A stretch of 64,000 nucleotides of DNA, taken from an uncultured Amylibacter sp. Its GTDB lineage: Bacteria > Pseudomonadota > Alphaproteobacteria > Rhodobacterales > Rhodobacteraceae. Under the pieces are notes generated by a model that saw nothing but the letters and a program-made list of their open reading frames with translations, was not told where the DNA came from and did no database searches. Location of the stretch: NCBI GenBank assembly GCA_943846615.1, contig OX044354.1, positions 1,319,001-1,383,000 on the forward strand, in the 5' to 3' direction. This document shows, piece by piece, positions 17,844-29,069 of the stretch (the first letter of the stretch is position 1; the number at the start of each line of letters is the position of its first letter). The position numbers were made by a program, and so were the translations under genes.

Positions 17844-18814
17844 TGTCAGAGTGGAACCACCAACCGCCCGTCCCCGTTCAAATCAGCCCATTGTTTCGTT
17901 GGCCGCTGAAACCAATGGAGATATTCCGCTGGTTTTGGGATAGTTGGTTTTTGGTGTCCGAACGTTTGATTCTAGTCGGGGTGGCGTTTTTATCGTGGTA
18001 TTATTTGCAACCTGATCTGACGGCGTCCCAAGATTTCGCATTTGGTTGGGTCGCGCAAATGTGGGCGCGAAATTTGGTTTTGATGTGCATCGTTGCGGGC
18101 GGTTTGCATTTGTGGTTTTTCACACTCAAAGGCCAAGGCCACACGTTGAAATATGACCCCCGAGACATGGCGACTGGGCGCATGTTTACGTTCGGCAGTC
18201 AGACGTTAGACAACATGTTTTGGACTTTGGCCAGCGGCGTTACCATCTGGACAGCCTATGAGGCATTGATGATCTGGGCCTTTGCGAATGGATATTTATC
18301 GGTGTTGAATTTCAGCGATCGTCCTGTCTGGTTTATTGCGTTGTTTTTCCTGATCCCAATCTGGGAGAGTTTTTATTTCTACTGGATCCACCGCCTATTG
18401 CATTGGCGCCCTCTGTATAAATTGGCGCATCATTTGCATCATCGCAATTCAAATGTTGGGCCGTGGTCTGGGCTGTCGATGCATCCAATTGAACACATCA
18501 TCTTCTTAGGTGGAGTGTTGATCCATTGGGTTCTGGGCAGTCATCCAATCCACATTCTATTCCATCTGCAATATTATTGCCTGACAGCGGCCACAACGCA
18601 TGCAGGGTTTGAGGGGTTGGTGATAAAGGACAAGAACAGGCTGGCGTTAGGGACATATTTTCATCAGATGCATCATCGGTATTTCGAATGCAACTATGGT
18701 TCGCTTGAAATGCCGTGGGATACATTTTTCGGATCGTTTCACGATGGGACACCAGAAAGTAAGGAGGCCATGAAGGAGCGACGCAAGCGTTTGGGTGCAA
18801 AGCTGGGTGGTTAA
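17843..18814 (+). CDS. Sterol desaturase / fatty acid hydroxylase family protein
   Basis: A 323-residue integral membrane di-iron oxygenase of the ERG3/FAH family. The histidine boxes are visible: 'YWIHRLLHW' , 'LAHHLHHRN' and 'FHQMHHRYFECNYG'. Four or more hydrophobic segments precede and separate them. Substrate is unknown; hydroxylation of a hopanoid, carotenoid or fatty acyl chain would be typical. Translationally coupled to the aldolase-like gene, so the two may act in one pathway, although no such pathway is evident. Confidence 0.88.
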   Translation: MSEWNHQPPVPVQISPLFRWPLKPMEIFRWFWDSWFLVSERLILVGVAFLSWYYLQPDLTASQDFAFGWVAQMWARNLVLMCIVAGGLHLWFFTLKGQGHTLKYDPRDMATGRMFTFGSQTLDNMFWTLASGVTIWTAYEALMIWAFANGYLSVLNFSDRPVWFIALFFLIPIWESFYFYWIHRLLHWRPLYKLAHHLHHRNSNVGPWSGLSMHPIEHIIFLGGVLIHWVLGSHPIHILFHLQYYCLTAATTHAGFEGLVIKDKNRLALGTYFHQMHHRYFECNYGSLEMPWDTFFGSFHDGTPESKEAMKERRKRLGAKLGG

Positions 18815-18892
18815 TACGATTTGACAAATAAGTGACACAGGTCACTTTTTGCAACGGCAGTTTGATCCATATGTGATCTGAGGAGATTTCGT

Positions 18893-19540
18893 ATGGAAAT
18901 AACACAATACATTGGTATCGCTGGTGCAGTGACGTATCTGTTGTCATACTTTTTATTGCAACTGGGCAAGATTGACGGGAACGGCAATTTTTATGCCGCC
19001 CTGAATATGCTGGCCGCAATCTTTGTAACGATCAGCCTGACCACACATTTCAATATCGGATCGCTGATTATTCAGGTCTCGTTTATCTCGCTGAGCCTTT
19101 ACGCAATATTTCGCAGTTTTTGGATGCGACGTCACATTCAGTTAGCGCCGTTAGAACAAGAATTGGCAGGATTGTTGTTTCCCGATTTACCACCACGCCA
19201 AGCATTGCCGCTAATCCGCAAAGGATCGTGGCGCAACGAAGCGCGCGTTATGTTGGCGCGCCAAGGTGAGCCGTTGGAGGCCGTCAGCGTGTTGATGACC
19301 GGCGAGGCATGTGTTTCGAAGTCTGGAAAATGTGTTGCAAAGCTGGGTGCAGGTCAGATCGTGGGCGAAATTTCGTGGCGCGATAATTCACCCGCGACGG
19401 CGGATGTACGTGTGGACAAACAAGCGCATTATTTTTCGATTTCGTGTTTGCAGTTGCGTAAATTTCTATCGGCAAACGCCGACGCGGCAGTCGCCTTCGA
19501 GGCAGGACTGCGCAATCAATTGGTACGCAAGTTGGCATAA
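18893..19540 (+). CDS. Small membrane protein with C-terminal cyclic-nucleotide-binding-like domain
   Basis: 215 residues. Three hydrophobic segments occupy about residues 5-80 (like CBU_0592-type membrane modules). A predicted cytoplasmic jelly-roll domain follows: 'RQGEPLEAVSVLMTGEACVSKSGK' and 'LGAGQIVGEISWRDNSPATADVR' match the phosphate-binding cassette GE-x(n)-A-x-A of CAP-family cNMP domains, but the usual Arg before AxA is replaced (DNSPATA), so nucleotide binding is uncertain. The layout recalls Popeye-domain proteins. A GAGGAG site precedes the ATG. It may be a membrane-bound sensor; this is inference. Confidence 0.7.
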   Translation: MEITQYIGIAGAVTYLLSYFLLQLGKIDGNGNFYAALNMLAAIFVTISLTTHFNIGSLIIQVSFISLSLYAIFRSFWMRRHIQLAPLEQELAGLLFPDLPPRQALPLIRKGSWRNEARVMLARQGEPLEAVSVLMTGEACVSKSGKCVAKLGAGQIVGEISWRDNSPATADVRVDKQAHYFSISCLQLRKFLSANADAAVAFEAGLRNQLVRKLA

Positions 19541-19572
19541 AAAAGGGGCCACGCGATTGCGAAGCCCCTAAA
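19541..19572. terminator. Bidirectional terminator between convergent genes
   Basis: AGGGGC at 19544-19549 pairs with GCCCCT at 19564-19569, with an inner CGC/GCG stem (52-54 with 59-61). It is flanked by A runs on the left and AAAA on the right, so it reads as stem plus U-tract in both directions. It sits between the stop codons of the cNMP-like and DUF533 genes. Confidence 0.8.
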
Positions 19573-19588
19573 ATTCATTTTGGAAATA

Positions 19589-20398
19589 TTAGCCATACAG
19601 CGGTTGCACACCCAACATTTCGTGGATTTGGTTTACCTGTGATTGGCCCAAGTTCAGGTTTTGTGCCAAGTCGTTTAGGTAGGATGCTTCGTTTTGGGTG
19701 TCCAAGTTAATGCCCATTACTGACATCATGTAAACTTGGTCTTCCATGCCTTTGGGCACATCACGTGCAAGGCCAACAACGTCGATGTCACGCGCCATTT
19801 CAGCGTTGATGAATGCGGATTCTTCCGCGCTTAGGTCACCTACGTTTGACAGTAGTTTATCGCGCTCTTCGGCGTCGATGTTTCCATCCGCCTTGGCGGC
19901 TTGCATCATTGCACGGATCATCAGGCCAGCTGCATCTTCGTCTTCCTGAGTTGCTGTTTGGGTCACTTGACCACCGTTGCCCAATGCGTCCGTTAGCAAT
20001 CCACCCAGACCACCAGCTGCGCCAGCGCCGCCAAGTTTGCCCAGAATATCGCCCATGCCAGTACCCGAATTTGCACCGCCACCCAAAAGGCCACCCATCA
20101 AATCACCGATACCACCTGCGCCACCAGTTGACGCAGAAGATGAACCGCCGCCAAGTGCGCCGCCCAGAAGGTCACCAATGCCACCGCCAGATGAAGAACC
20201 ACCCTTCAATGCGTCGCCCAACATGTCGCTTAGGCCGCCACCTGATTGTTGAGCACGCGCGCCGCCACCCATCATGCCGCCCAACAGATCACCAATGCCA
20301 CCGCCGCTGGATTTCGATCCGCCGCCTGTCATTGATTTCATTCCTTTTGCGACTGCTACGCCGATCGCGACTTTTGCAAGAGTTCCAACCAAGCTCAT
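19589..20398 (-). CDS. DUF533/TerB-like protein with glycine-rich repeats
   Basis: 269 residues. After a hydrophobic N-terminus (about 1-20), residues 30-142 are a low-complexity region with six degenerate copies of a GG-x-G-D-L-L-G-G unit. The C-terminal 115 residues ('AAGLMIRAMMQAAKADGNIDAEER', then 'ASYLNDLAQNLNLGQSQVNQIHEML') match DUF533 (YebE-like), which is related to the TerB helical fold. Function is unknown; envelope association is a guess from the hydrophobic/Gly-rich N-terminus. Monocistronic, ending at the bidirectional terminator. Confidence 0.85.
   Translation of the reverse strand: MSLVGTLAKVAIGVAVAKGMKSMTGGGSKSSGGGIGDLLGGMMGGGARAQQSGGGLSDMLGDALKGGSSSGGGIGDLLGGALGGGSSSASTGGAGGIGDLMGGLLGGGANSGTGMGDILGKLGGAGAAGGLGGLLTDALGNGGQVTQTATQEDEDAAGLMIRAMMQAAKADGNIDAEERDKLLSNVGDLSAEESAFINAEMARDIDVVGLARDVPKGMEDQVYMMSVMGINLDTQNEASYLNDLAQNLNLGQSQVNQIHEMLGVQPLYG
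19979..20308 (-). repeat. In-gene tandem glycine-rich repeat
   Basis: DNA encoding six imperfect units of the form GGxGDLLGGxxGGG (protein residues about 31-140). The units at about 20159-20190 and 20278-20310 are nearly identical at the base level, so the array could expand or contract by slippage or recombination. Confidence 0.8.
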
Positions 20399-20442
20399 GA
20401 CTATCTCCTAATAAATTTCGAGTCCGTTGGAATATAGGTACG

Positions 20443-20470
20443 AAAAAGGCCCCTGCCTAGGGCAGAGGCC
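20443..20470 (-). terminator. Terminator of the ArsR-SRPBCC-YCII operon
   Basis: GGCC (48-51) pairs with GGCC (67-70) and CTGCC (53-57) with GGCAG (61-65); on the minus strand the stem is followed by a run of five T at 20447-20443. It lies just after the YCII gene stop. Confidence 0.8.
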
Positions 20471-20492
20471 AATTATAGGTTGTATGGGCGGT

Positions 20493-20819
20493 TTATTTTC
20501 CGTCCATTGACATATTCATTAATTCGGCAACTTCGACCGAACCGCCGACATCGTGAATTGGGCACCCTTTGGCCAGCGCGACCGCACCGTCGATGTCATC
20601 AGCCGTTACAATCGTATAACCAGACAGCGGGTTTGAACCGCCGTCATCAGCAACGCCAGCCGATGATACGGTTTTTGACATGCCAACAGGCGCGCCAGCG
20701 TCAACGATCGATGCTTCGATATCGCCCATCCAGGCCATCCATGCAGTCATCATGGCCTTACCCTCTTCTGGTGATTTTGGCTGTGTGCCTCCGTGGAATG
20801 CGAATATGAAATTTGGCAT
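20493..20819 (-). CDS. YCII-related (DGPF) domain protein
   Basis: A 108-residue single-domain protein. 'MPNFIFAFHGG', 'WMAWMGDIEASIVDAGAP' and 'GYTIVTADDIDGAVALAKGCPI' follow the YCII/DGPF pattern. Such proteins are often cotranscribed with an ArsR regulator and an AHSA1-type protein, as here. Biochemical role is not known. It is the last gene of the operon, 15 bases after the SRPBCC gene, and is followed by a terminator. Confidence 0.8.
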   Translation of the reverse strand: MPNFIFAFHGGTQPKSPEEGKAMMTAWMAWMGDIEASIVDAGAPVGMSKTVSSAGVADDGGSNPLSGYTIVTADDIDGAVALAKGCPIHDVGGSVEVAELMNMSMDGK

Positions 20820-20834
20820 AATATTTCCTCTCTG

Positions 20835-21263
20835 TTAGGCCAACACGGCCTCTAGTTTTGTAAGGGTGGATGTCCATCCGATGTTATGGTTTTCTGCCGC
20901 TTCTTCGTCTGGCAGATTTGTATGGATCAGGTTGAAAATGCTGCCTTTGCCATCTGCGATAACCTGAAATCGCACGTTGCTTTCGTGACCGCGTGTATCA
21001 TTTTCATCGTGCCACCCCCATGTGAAATCGACGGTGTTTGGCGGATCAATTGCGGTAACTTGGCCGCTCATTTTGTGATCTTTCCCTTCGGAATTCGTAA
21101 TCACTGCGTACCACATTGCCCCCGCGGTTAGGTTCATGTCAATGTCCGTACATGTCATCGTTGCGGGGCCCATCCAATTTTTCAGGTGCTTTTGTTGGGT
21201 CAGATGTTCGAACACCACGCTGGGTGCGACGGGGAATTTGCGTGTTAAAGTTAGATCAGTCAT
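20835..21263 (-). CDS. SRPBCC / AHSA1-like domain protein
   Basis: A 142-residue START/Bet v1-like protein with a hydrophobic ligand cavity. 'LTRKFPVAPSVVFEHLTQQKHLKNWMGP' and the closing 'NHNIGWTSTLTKLEAVLA' are typical of the AHSA1 (activator of Hsp90 homologue) group. Ligand unknown. Its ATG overlaps the end of the ArsR gene by eight bases, so its production is coupled to that regulator. Confidence 0.88.
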   Translation of the reverse strand: MTDLTLTRKFPVAPSVVFEHLTQQKHLKNWMGPATMTCTDIDMNLTAGAMWYAVITNSEGKDHKMSGQVTAIDPPNTVDFTWGWHDENDTRGHESNVRFQVIADGKGSIFNLIHTNLPDEEAAENHNIGWTSTLTKLEAVLA

Positions 21264-21582
21264 TTTGTTGGCTCTCTTTCAAAAGTGATGCTTCAAGCTT
21301 GTCCAAACTTCCCATCCAGAAATCGCGGTACGACATTGTCCATGCATGGATTGCCTGCACCGTTTCGGGGCGTACGGAATACATGCGGCGTTGGGCATCG
21401 ATGCGTTGATGGATGATGCCCGCATTTCGCAACAATTTCAGGTGGCGTGATATGGCAGGGGCGGAAATATCCGCCTGATCCTGTAAGTCACCTGCGGATA
21501 ATTCGCCATCATTCAACAGGCGTTCAACAATGGCGAAACGCGTTGGATCGCCAAGTGTTGCAAATGTTTGGTGCAGTGACAT
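21256..21582 (-). CDS. ArsR family winged-helix transcriptional regulator
   Basis: A 108-residue repressor-type protein: 'FATLGDPTRFAIVERLLNDGELSAGDL', the recognition helix 'ISAPAISRHLKLLRNAGII' and the wing 'RRMYSVRPE'. No cysteine-based metal site is visible, so it is unlikely to be a metal sensor. It heads the operon with the SRPBCC and YCII genes and probably autoregulates it; the AT-rich 63 bases upstream (21583-21645) would hold the operator, but I could not define one. Confidence 0.9.
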   Translation of the reverse strand: MSLHQTFATLGDPTRFAIVERLLNDGELSAGDLQDQADISAPAISRHLKLLRNAGIIHQRIDAQRRMYSVRPETVQAIHAWTMSYRDFWMGSLDKLEASLLKESQQND

Positions 21583-21645
21583 CGAATCGTTATTTCCATA
21601 TTAGTTAATTAACAATATGGTTATTTAATGATTCCAGTCAATCCC

Positions 21646-22434
21646 CTAACTAAATTTTGACGCGATGGTTTCGTTGATTGCTGAGACGACCTGCGCCACC
21701 TTGGCCGCATCCATCGCATCCGCTTGGGGTGGGGCAAATCGTTTGTTGTCATTGTCATAATATTTGCCACTGGCATTTGCGAATTCATCTGACAACGCGG
21801 CACGATACAAAATATCTGCGCCAATCGACAGATCGGAACCCGCAACGCCAAAGCCCTCTTTCACCATCTTGCTGGCGAGCAATGACGCAGGGTTTACGGC
21901 CACAATCATTTGTCGAACTTGCGCCGCCATGTCCGCCGTCCACATGGTGATTGCAAGTTTACTTTGCGCATAGGCATCCATGTCTGATTGGAGCATATCA
22001 GATCCCATTGCCATCAAATTAACAGGCGCCTGAGCAGCCGAAGACAGGTTCACAACGCGCCCGTCGGTTGGCATTTTCGGCAATAACGCCCGTGTTAAAA
22101 TCAGCGGGGCAAATGTATTCACTACAAAGCGGATATCCAAACCATCGGGCGTGATTGTGGTCGGGCTTTTCAATATGCCGGCATTGTTGATGATGACATC
22201 GATATGATCATGATCCGCCATAATTTCAGACGTCAACCGATCAACATCCCCACGGATTGACAGATCAGCAAGATAGGATTTTGTATTGCCACCAACCGCC
22301 GCAACTGCCGCCGCTAGTTTATCCGCACTGCGGCCATGCATCAAAATATAATGCCCATCAGCGGCCAGCATTTTTGCGGTCTCCAAACCGATGCCGTCCG
22401 TCGCGCCTGTGATCAAAATCGTTTTCATATTCAT
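21646..22434 (-). CDS. SDR family NAD(P)-dependent oxidoreductase
   Basis: A 262-residue classical short-chain dehydrogenase resembling retinol-dehydrogenase/WWOX-like SDRs. The cofactor loop is TGATDGIG, 'NNAG' follows at about 87, and the catalytic Ser and Tyr-x3-Lys lie in 'VNLSSAAQ' and 'YAQSKLA'. Substrate unknown. Its ATG overlaps the stop of the luciferase-like gene by four bases, implying that the two oxidoreductases are made together. Confidence 0.9.
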   Translation of the reverse strand: MNMKTILITGATDGIGLETAKMLAADGHYILMHGRSADKLAAAVAAVGGNTKSYLADLSIRGDVDRLTSEIMADHDHIDVIINNAGILKSPTTITPDGLDIRFVVNTFAPLILTRALLPKMPTDGRVVNLSSAAQAPVNLMAMGSDMLQSDMDAYAQSKLAITMWTADMAAQVRQMIVAVNPASLLASKMVKEGFGVAGSDLSIGADILYRAALSDEFANASGKYYDNDNKRFAPPQADAMDAAKVAQVVSAINETIASKFS

Positions 22435-23390
22435 GTCCTTTGGTTAAAAACTGACAAGGTTTCATCCGCCAAGATTTGAAGGGTATCCATCATATCTGTT
22501 TGATTGAAACGCAGGTTCATCGCCACGTGATTGACGCCCATTTCCTGTAAATCAGAAAGGTAATTGTTCAAATATTTCACCCCAGAGCGAAAGCCCAGAT
22601 GGATCGGTGATGGTGGGGCATCTGGATCAGTGTTCAGATCAAAATATAGGCTTTGGCTGACAGGTTTGTCGCCTTGGCCAGCCGTGGAAATCGCAGTGCG
22701 ATAGCTGTTGATCAATCGGCCTTGCACCGCCGCACTGCGCGGATATGTGATCCAGCCATCGCCGTTTTGGGCAACCCATTTCGGGTGTTGCTGACTACCA
22801 CCTGTGATCAACATCGGCACCTTGGATCCCGTTGGTTTTGGCAACATATCCATATGCCCATCTGGTGATCCCATTTGGTTTTCAAACCGTGGGTAATCAT
22901 CGGTCATCTGACGGATATATTCGAAACTGTCGCGAAACCGTTCGCCGCGATCATCGAATGACATATTCATTGCGGGATATTCCTGTGGGCGATCACCAGA
23001 TGCGACGCCCATCAACAAACGCCCATCTGACAACACATCGGTTGTCGCCGCCGCCTTGGCCACATGGGCGGGATGGCGCAGTGGCAAAATGATACTGCCC
23101 GTTGCCAAGGCAATTGTTTGCGTACGGGCCGCCAGAAATCCAAGATAAACAAAGGGATCAAACATCTGACCCGCATCGCCAAACGAGGGCACATTAAACG
23201 GAACATCGCGCAACCATAACGCGGCAAAGCCCAGACGTTCGGCCAGCTGGGCACGTTCCAAATGATGCGTCATGTCAGGGATCGGCGATGTGGTGTATTT
23301 TTCAATCGGCAACACCAACCCAACCGACAAGCGGTTGGGTGTGAATGTTGCATTATAGGCCTGATTAATTGTTGCGAATGTCGATGTCAT
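22431..23390 (-). CDS. LLM class flavin-dependent oxidoreductase
   Basis: A 319-residue luciferase-like TIM-barrel monooxygenase using FMNH2 or F420. Conserved stretches are 'LAERLGFAALWLRDVPF', 'ALATGSIILPLRHPAHVAKAAATTDVLSDGRLLMGVASGDRPQEY' (here split around the active site) and 'PMLITGGSQQHPKWVAQNGDGWITYPR'. It resembles the TIGR03571 subfamily, whose substrates are not defined. It follows gyrB's 3' end on the same strand by 23 bases. Confidence 0.88.
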   Translation of the reverse strand: MTSTFATINQAYNATFTPNRLSVGLVLPIEKYTTSPIPDMTHHLERAQLAERLGFAALWLRDVPFNVPSFGDAGQMFDPFVYLGFLAARTQTIALATGSIILPLRHPAHVAKAAATTDVLSDGRLLMGVASGDRPQEYPAMNMSFDDRGERFRDSFEYIRQMTDDYPRFENQMGSPDGHMDMLPKPTGSKVPMLITGGSQQHPKWVAQNGDGWITYPRSAAVQGRLINSYRTAISTAGQGDKPVSQSLYFDLNTDPDAPPSPIHLGFRSGVKYLNNYLSDLQEMGVNHVAMNLRFNQTDMMDTLQILADETLSVFNQRT

Positions 23391-23413
23391 TTACACGCCC
23401 ATTCCCACAGATA

Positions 23414-25870
<2,457 letters not shown>

Positions 25871-25908
25871 TTACGGGGCAATGTCACCCCATGACACCAC
25901 ATTTTGGG

Positions 25909-26529
25909 TTAGGTGAGCGCGATAATCAGCCCAACCGCAATCAGGGCAATCCCCGCCCAAATATTGGTGCGCCGCACGGCATCTGGCGAAGCAAGGAAGC
26001 GGCGCATTTGATCAACGAAGCTGGCCAATATTAGGTTGCCTGTCATGGGGATCACGAAAGAAATGGCGCAGATTGCGATCATGTCAAAACGGTTCAACGT
26101 GTTGAAATCAAAGAAGCTGGGCAGCAGGGTCATGTAGAACAAGCTGGCCTTGGGATTTGCGATTACGGCGGCAAGCCCCGCGATGAAACCCGCCCACATG
26201 CCGGGGCGTGTGAAGGTGGAGTTTTCGGATAGAATTTTATCAGGCCAACGCACCAATGCCGCCCCCATCATGCAGAGGATCAATGCGGCAACGTAGCGGA
26301 AAACGATTAAAATATCGGCATAGACCGATACCAAATACGTGACACCTAAGATGGCGACGAGAGGCCAAAGGATATCACCAATCGCCACGCCAAACGCCAG
26401 CGGCACCGCGGATTTGAAGCCGCCCGAAACTGAACGCGCGATAACTGCCACCCAGACGGGGCCAGGTGTCATGAACAGGATAAAGAGCGCACCTGCATAG
26501 AGTGAAAGTTGGGTGAGTGTGATTGTCAT
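25909..26529 (-). CDS. LysE family translocator
   Basis: A 206-residue six-helix exporter of the LysE/RhtB superfamily, which usually exports amino acids or derivatives. The N-terminal 'FMTPGPVWVAVIARSVSGGFKSA' is the family signature (TPGP then G-x(n)-G), and 'ANPKASLFYMTLLPSF' is the mid-protein motif. Substrate unknown. It lies alone between the recF-side genes and gyrB. Confidence 0.9.
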   Translation of the reverse strand: MTITLTQLSLYAGALFILFMTPGPVWVAVIARSVSGGFKSAVPLAFGVAIGDILWPLVAILGVTYLVSVYADILIVFRYVAALILCMMGAALVRWPDKILSENSTFTRPGMWAGFIAGLAAVIANPKASLFYMTLLPSFFDFNTLNRFDMIAICAISFVIPMTGNLILASFVDQMRRFLASPDAVRRTNIWAGIALIAVGLIIALT

Positions 26530-26716
26530 GGGTTACAGTTTTGTGCCGTATTATGGGTATTTGCAATTGGTAATTTTATGCCCAGCGTACGGTGCGGTTA
26601 GGTTTGGCCTATGTCGTTGAAATGGCATGCTGTATTTTGTCTGTAAAGCGGCTGTAAACTGTCTGTATTTTTACAGGCTTGGGGCATTAACTTTTGGGCC
26701 TTCGGCGAGGATATTT

Positions 26717-27535
26717 TTACAAGATAAAGTTATGCGTCCAACGTCTATTGATGTGACTAGCGGTGTTCCATGCCGTCTTATCCTTGGTCATTGCGTCGGC
26801 CTGTCCAACCCATTCTTGGGCTTGGATACGCTCGTGATCAATGAGTTGGTCTAACAATGGATCGACGCGTGCGACGCCATCGCCCTCATCGAGGTTTTTC
26901 TTATCTTCAATCAGGGATAATAGTGCGGTGGTCGTTTGCGCATCCAGATCAGCGCCGTCCATCAGATCATTCATATTCATGGGCGGCATCGGTGCCGCGT
27001 TAATGCGCATCCAACGTAGCGCAAGAATCGGGCGCAACATGTAGAAGTACCGCTTGAGGCGAATATTGCCATCCGTATCCGTTGCGCGTTTACTTTGACG
27101 CGCAAGCAGGGACAGGTAATGCCACGTTGCCGATTTACGATCCAAAACATCGCGGCAAAATGTTGTCATTTCATCACGAAATCCTGCCGCCTCTTGGTAG
27201 ATGATTGGGGATTGCAACCATTCAGCAATCACGGCGTTTGACCCTAAGGCCAGTTTTAAAGCCTTGGATAATTCCCAGCCTGATAAATCCCAATCGCCAT
27301 CAATGGGGCGTTCGACCACGTCGCGTTTTTTATGAAGAGAAAGATGCCAATCAACAGGTCGTGCATAAACGAAGCGCACGTCATAATCGCTGTCAGGGGA
27401 ATGGAAACCCCATGCGCGTGAGCCGCTTTCAATTGCCAAAAGGATTTGAATGTTATCAGCGGCTTCGATCTCTTTGATTTTCGCTTTGATATCAGTACGC
27501 CATTGGGGGCAAACCGCATCTTGGATATTTGTCAT
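26717..27535 (-). CDS. DNA polymerase beta-superfamily nucleotidyltransferase (YcgL/COG3541-like)
   Basis: 272 residues. 'ESGSRAWGFHSPDSDYDVRFVYA' supplies the GS...D-x-D nucleotidyltransferase signature with the two catalytic aspartates, and the rest is helical with 'KRYFYMLRPILALRWM'. Members of COG3541 are predicted nucleotidyltransferases of unknown substrate, some carried by phages. It overlaps the VOC gene by one base (TAATG), placing it at the end of the dnaN-recF transcript. Confidence 0.82.
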   Translation of the reverse strand: MTNIQDAVCPQWRTDIKAKIKEIEAADNIQILLAIESGSRAWGFHSPDSDYDVRFVYARPVDWHLSLHKKRDVVERPIDGDWDLSGWELSKALKLALGSNAVIAEWLQSPIIYQEAAGFRDEMTTFCRDVLDRKSATWHYLSLLARQSKRATDTDGNIRLKRYFYMLRPILALRWMRINAAPMPPMNMNDLMDGADLDAQTTTALLSLIEDKKNLDEGDGVARVDPLLDQLIDHERIQAQEWVGQADAMTKDKTAWNTASHINRRWTHNFIL

Positions 27536-27963
27536 TATGCATCCCCGATTATATTTCCATCAGCGTCAAATGACCAAAATGGGTTATGTGCGATTTCCCA
27601 CAGGTGGCCGTCGGGATCGGTGTAGTTTCCTGAATAGCCGCCCCAAAATACCTCTGTTGGTTGGGTCACAACGATTGCCCCTGCATCGATGGCAGTTTTA
27701 AAGGCGGCATCCACTGCTTCGCGGTTGTCGTAATTGGTGGCCATTGTTGCGTTACCGGTGCTGCGCCCATGGATCGGCATTCCCAAATCTTGGCAGAGGC
27801 CATCGCGAGAATAGAGGCTGAAGAATTGGCCGTTCATTTTGTAAAAGGCGATTTTTTCGTTGCCGCCGTCCGCTTCGACAAAGCCAAGTGCGGCGTAGAA
27901 TTTGCGTGAGATTTCGAGGTCTTTGACCGCGAGTGTGACCATGGTGATGCGTTGTGGGTTCAT
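27535..27963 (-). CDS. VOC superfamily (glyoxalase/dioxygenase fold) protein
   Basis: A 142-residue vicinal-oxygen-chelate protein with two beta-alpha-beta-beta-beta modules. 'TMVTLAVKDLEISRKFYAALGF' opens it, and 'YSGNYTDPDGHLWEIAHNP' holds the usual C-terminal metal-ligand Glu. Substrate unknown. Its ATG overlaps the recF stop by four bases, so this unrelated enzyme is translationally coupled to a DNA repair gene. Confidence 0.87.
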   Translation of the reverse strand: MNPQRITMVTLAVKDLEISRKFYAALGFVEADGGNEKIAFYKMNGQFFSLYSRDGLCQDLGMPIHGRSTGNATMATNYDNREAVDAAFKTAIDAGAIVVTQPTEVFWGGYSGNYTDPDGHLWEIAHNPFWSFDADGNIIGDA

Positions 27964-29066
27964 GGTTTGCCTTCTGTAATCGATGAGCCTGTTTCGTTTT
28001 CTGCGATTTCCAGATGTTGCGCCCGATTTCCCAGACTGTCAAATAATTCAGCCCCTGTTCCCGTCATCCAAGCCTGTGCACCAAGGGCGACAATTTCATC
28101 ATAGAGCGCGTCGCGGCGATCCGCGTCAAGGTGGGCGGAGACTTCGTCCAACAACAAGATTGGCGCCGCACCGAAATCTTGGGAGAGCGCACGACCATTG
28201 GCGAGGATCAGACTGACCAACAGCGCCTTTTGTTCGCCAGTGGAACATAGTTTTGCAGGCGTGCCTTTGGCGGCGTAGATACCGTTCAAGTCATCGCGAT
28301 GCGGGCCAAGAAGTGTGCGGCCCGCCGCCATGTCGGCGCGGCGGTTGTCGGCAAATGCGTCTGCCAGGTCATCAATAATGATGTCGTTGCCGTTTGCGCC
28401 GATTAGCGTCAGGTCAGCGGAGGGGAATGCTGTGGTGGCATCCGATTGCGCCTGTGCGATGCGGGTGATTGTATGTAAGCGGTTGCGTTCGATTTGCGCG
28501 CCCGTCTCGGCCATTTGTTTTTCGACTGCAGAATACCATGATGGATCGGTGATCCCATCTTTTAGCATCCGATTGCGTTCGCGCATGGCGCGTTCATAGG
28601 CCAAGGCTGCATCTGCGTGGGTTGGCTCAAAACTCATGGCGAGGCGATCAAGAAAACGACGCCTCCCTTCGGCACCTTCGACCCAAAGACGGTCCATCAC
28701 AGGTACCAACCAGACAACACGGGCGATACGGCCCAGCGCGGTTTGGGTTGCGGTTTTGCCATCTATTTTTACGGTGCGGGAACCTTCGCCAGTGTAGGTG
28801 GTTTCGACCTCGTGGACATGACCCAATGAATGCAAGGTGGCGGTGATTTTCCAGCCCAGATTTTCGGGCGCGCGCGCCATTTCATCGACGCGAGCGCGAC
28901 GCAATCCACGCCCCGGCGAGAGGAGTGAGATTGCCTCTAGTATATTGGTTTTGCCAGCGCCGTTCGCGCCATACAATGTAATCGGGCGCCCGTCGGTTTC
29001 GACGCGCGCCTGTTTGTGCGATCTAAAATGTGAGAGTTTGAGGTCTGTTACCGCAAGACGGGGCAC
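27960..29066 (-). CDS. recF: DNA replication and repair protein RecF
   Basis: An SMC-like ATPase that with RecOR loads RecA at single-stranded gaps. 368 residues: Walker A GANGAGKT at 33-40, signature 'CSTGEQKALLVSLI', and Walker B 'PILLLDEVSAHLD'. It starts with GTG at 29066, three bases after the dnaN stop; the nearby ATG at 29068 is out of frame. Order dnaN-recF is the conserved one. Confidence 0.96.
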   Translation of the reverse strand: MPRLAVTDLKLSHFRSHKQARVETDGRPITLYGANGAGKTNILEAISLLSPGRGLRRARVDEMARAPENLGWKITATLHSLGHVHEVETTYTGEGSRTVKIDGKTATQTALGRIARVVWLVPVMDRLWVEGAEGRRRFLDRLAMSFEPTHADAALAYERAMRERNRMLKDGITDPSWYSAVEKQMAETGAQIERNRLHTITRIAQAQSDATTAFPSADLTLIGANGNDIIIDDLADAFADNRRADMAAGRTLLGPHRDDLNGIYAAKGTPAKLCSTGEQKALLVSLILANGRALSQDFGAAPILLLDEVSAHLDADRRDALYDEIVALGAQAWMTGTGAELFDSLGNRAQHLEIAENETGSSITEGKP

Positions 29067-29069
29067 ATG

